This document shows, one piece after another, positions 5,864-7,783 of a stretch of DNA of 7,783 nucleotides; position 1 is the first letter of the stretch, and every line of letters begins with the position of its first letter. Source of the DNA: Thiotrichaceae bacterium (GTDB lineage Bacteria > Pseudomonadota > Gammaproteobacteria > Thiotrichales > Thiotrichaceae); the NCBI GenBank assembly GCA_027024625.1, contig JALVRY010000012.1, positions 1 to 7,783 of the forward strand, written 5' to 3'. The notes below the pieces were generated by a model, which was not told where the DNA came from, did not search any database, and saw nothing but the letters and a program-made list of their open reading frames with translations. A program made the translations under genes and the position numbers.

Positions 5864-7783
5864 CTAATCCACTTTCGCTGTAATATTTAAACTAACGCTG
5901 GAATTAGCATCCACATTACCAACCGACCACGTAATATTACCTGCATTTTCAGTCGTTGCTGTACCGCCATCATCGCTAACATAGCTCAGTCCTGCGGGTA
6001 GCGGGTCATCAATCACAACACCGGTTGCATTCGTTGCCGTGGTATTTGTTACCGTTAAGGTATAGATAATTTCTTCATTTGAAAGAACTTTCGTTTTATC
6101 TACAGTTTTTGTTAATTCAAGATCAACTTGTGCCGGTGGTGGAGCATTGTTAAAGCCAAAGTCGAAAGTATCATTGTTCTCTCCTGCTCTACCAACCGTG
6201 AATGCAATTTCGACTAGATTAGTTTTATCAACTGCATCGGAATCTCGAATATCAGTGCGTGCATTGTTACTGGTATCTCCATCTGCATTTCTTAGTGTCA
6301 AACCGTAACCGCTTAAAGCGGCTTGCCCTGCTGCAATACTGACTGTACAACTTTCACCAAACTCCATAAATGTCGCATTACCACCAACAGCATTACTAAA
6401 GTAGTATTCACCCCCATTAGCTGTTGTAACAGTTGCCTCATCTGCACCACAAACTAGCTTAACATCAACTCCATCAACACCTAACTCGTCAGCACCTTGT
6501 AAACCATCTTTATCCTCATCAATCCAAACGCGGTTACCTACTTCAACAGGTGCAGGATCACATAGTAATTCTATATCACCCATTCCATTTGCTTTCCCGA
6601 AATAACCATTTTCACCTAAGCCGTTTGGCGTACCATTATAGATTTCATACTGCCCAGTTTTAGCACCACTTACAGGATCTAACTGCTGCACACCACCACT
6701 AATTTTACGAATAGGATCAACCAATGTTGCGATAATATTATGCGTTGGAGCTGTAGCAAGTGCACCTTTTGAATTTTCACTACCTATGGCATCTTTTATG
6801 TTATAGAAGAAACCACCTCCTGGACCAATATTGCTATCATTAGATAGTGCTCCCGTTATACCACCACAGACTCCATTATTTTCTAGAGCCCATGTTGCAC
6901 CATCCCAGCAAGCTTTTATCACACTACCAACGGCTGAAACATCACCTGCGGTATAATAAGACACATCCGAACCACGATTGCGGAATGCCATAACAAGGTT
7001 ATCATTTTCAAACACAATATCAGACAGCATTGGCTGATAAGTGCTACCCGTTGCAGGCTGTGATTTATCACCACTTAAAGTATCTGTCCAATTCGTCCAA
7101 TACGGAAAATTGCTATTGCCATTATCACCAAAATACAAGTCATATCCGAATACCTTGGTAAATGTTGCTCCATCATATTTCAAGACAATCGCAGAGGGTC
7201 TACCACTTGCCGCATTTGATGATTCATTACTACACACTGCACCAACGTATAGCATTCCCTTATTATCGACACCTAAACCAAAAGGACGAAAATCAAGATC
7301 AGGACAATCTGCTGGACGTGTTATTGCACCAAGATCACTGACTGTTGCACTAGCATCAGTTGATACACTATACAAATGACGATCATTTAGATTAACCACA
7401 TATAGAGTTTGTCCATCAGCTGAAATTTCCATATCACCTAAAGCATTTTTACCCACACCAGCAACCGCTGCTTCATCATAAGTATTTGTTGTGTAATCAC
7501 CTGTAAAGTCATGCGTATCGTTACCCGCATTTGGAATCGTCGCATGAAGTGCAATCACATTATTGCTATCAACACTATAGATTGCCCCTACTCCACTTGG
7601 GCCAAAGCCCACGGCACGTTTATGGTAAGCACTGACAAAAGTTTTTCTTGTTTCTCGTTGATACGCTAAACCGAAAGTCGAACCAATGTCTCTATGTCTT
7701 GCTTTTATAGCTGGTGCAATATACCCCACATCATCGATTTGACCCGTTGCAGAGATTGGGAACTCAACCAGTGCATTTAGATC
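5864..7783 (-). CDS. large secreted/surface protein with SdrD B-like and DUF11 domains, 3' part
   Basis: Partial: the frame stays open to the right edge (18 codons beyond the GTG at 7729), so start and any signal peptide lie outside. 639 residues visible. About 1-405 looks like a beta-propeller or similar beta-rich fold: it contains FGLAYQRETRKTFVSAYHKR, GPSGVGAIYSVD, and two related segments, LGDMEISADGQTLYVVNLND (about 116-135) and MGDIELLCDP (about 401-410). About 414-545 is an SdrD B-like (Cna B-type) domain with VGNRVWIDEDKDGLQGADE, including an Asp-rich loop that binds calcium in relatives. About 553-639 is one DUF11 domain (VDLELTKTVD to LNITAKVD). Such proteins are typically extracellular or outer-surface adhesin-like. 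Several Cys (about 160, 184, 292, 306, 408, 445, 479) suggest disulfides in an exported protein. It stops at TAG right after DUF11 with no visible anchor or sorting signal. It converges on the DUF3426 gene. Specific function unknown. Confidence 0.88.
   Translation of the reverse strand, partial: DLNALVEFPISATGQIDDVGYIAPAIKARHRDIGSTFGLAYQRETRKTFVSAYHKRAVGFGPSGVGAIYSVDSNNVIALHATIPNAGNDTHDFTGDYTTNTYDEAAVAGVGKNALGDMEISADGQTLYVVNLNDRHLYSVSTDASATVSDLGAITRPADCPDLDFRPFGLGVDNKGMLYVGAVCSNESSNAASGRPSAIVLKYDGATFTKVFGYDLYFGDNGNSNFPYWTNWTDTLSGDKSQPATGSTYQPMLSDIVFENDNLVMAFRNRGSDVSYYTAGDVSAVGSVIKACWDGATWALENNGVCGGITGALSNDSNIGPGGGFFYNIKDAIGSENSKGALATAPTHNIIATLVDPIRKISGGVQQLDPVSGAKTGQYEIYNGTPNGLGENGYFGKANGMGDIELLCDPAPVEVGNRVWIDEDKDGLQGADELGVDGVDVKLVCGADEATVTTANGGEYYFSNAVGGNATFMEFGESCTVSIAAGQAALSGYGLTLRNADGDTSNNARTDIRDSDAVDKTNLVEIAFTVGRAGENNDTFDFGFNNAPPPAQVDLELTKTVDKTKVLSNEEIIYTLTVTNTTATNATGVVIDDPLPAGLSYVSDDGGTATTENAGNITWSVGNVDANSSVSLNITAKVD

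Noticed and set aside
7041..7379. 112-residue plus-strand frame opposite the surface protein gene
   Set aside because: The minus-strand frame continues for more than 600 codons with recognisable domains; the plus-strand product resembles nothing known.

Overview
The window looks like a piece of a low-GC gammaproteobacterial chromosome. The case rests on gene order, aroQ-accB-accC-prmA followed by a zinc-ribbon/DUF3426 gene, which is the arrangement I know from Pseudomonas and many other gammaproteobacteria, and on a YjgR-type ATPase with the C-terminal signature typical of that group. The genus cannot be fixed from the sequence alone.

Layout. Positions 1-4375 hold a compact plus-strand block: the 3' part of a YjgR/HerA-like ATPase gene, aroQ (type II dehydroquinase), accB (biotin carboxyl carrier protein), accC (biotin carboxylase) and prmA (methyltransferase for ribosomal protein L11). 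Gaps are 9, 12 and 14 bases, and accC and prmA overlap by four bases, so this is very probably one transcription unit. AccB and AccC form the biotin-dependent half of acetyl-CoA carboxylase, the first step of fatty acid synthesis; the AccA/AccD transferase subunits are not here. AroQ serves the shikimate pathway and PrmA modifies the ribosome. These are housekeeping genes and all visible catalytic motifs are intact.

Positions 4376-4805 are a 430-base AT-rich gap. It contains a 159-base non-coding element (4542-4700) with perfect 18-base terminal inverted repeats, a nearly full-length hairpin structure and a flanking CTAG duplication: a MITE. Ahead of it lies a separate 11-base inverted repeat pair. 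The zinc-ribbon/DUF3426 membrane protein gene (4806-5585) follows, now separated from prmA.

Positions 5586-5863 are another AT-rich gap between convergent genes. It has a weak hairpin at the DUF3426 stop codon and a 65-base imperfect palindrome at 5790-5854. From 5864 to the right edge, on the minus strand, is the 3' part of a large secreted or surface protein: a beta-propeller-like region, an SdrD B-like domain and one DUF11 domain, ending abruptly. In relatives dusB and fis usually follow the DUF3426 gene, so this marks a synteny break and probably the edge of a variable region.

I see no defence system, CRISPR array, tRNA or rRNA, and nothing that needs a new biological system to explain it. 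The items most worth a second look are the MITE, the palindrome and the abrupt end of the surface protein.
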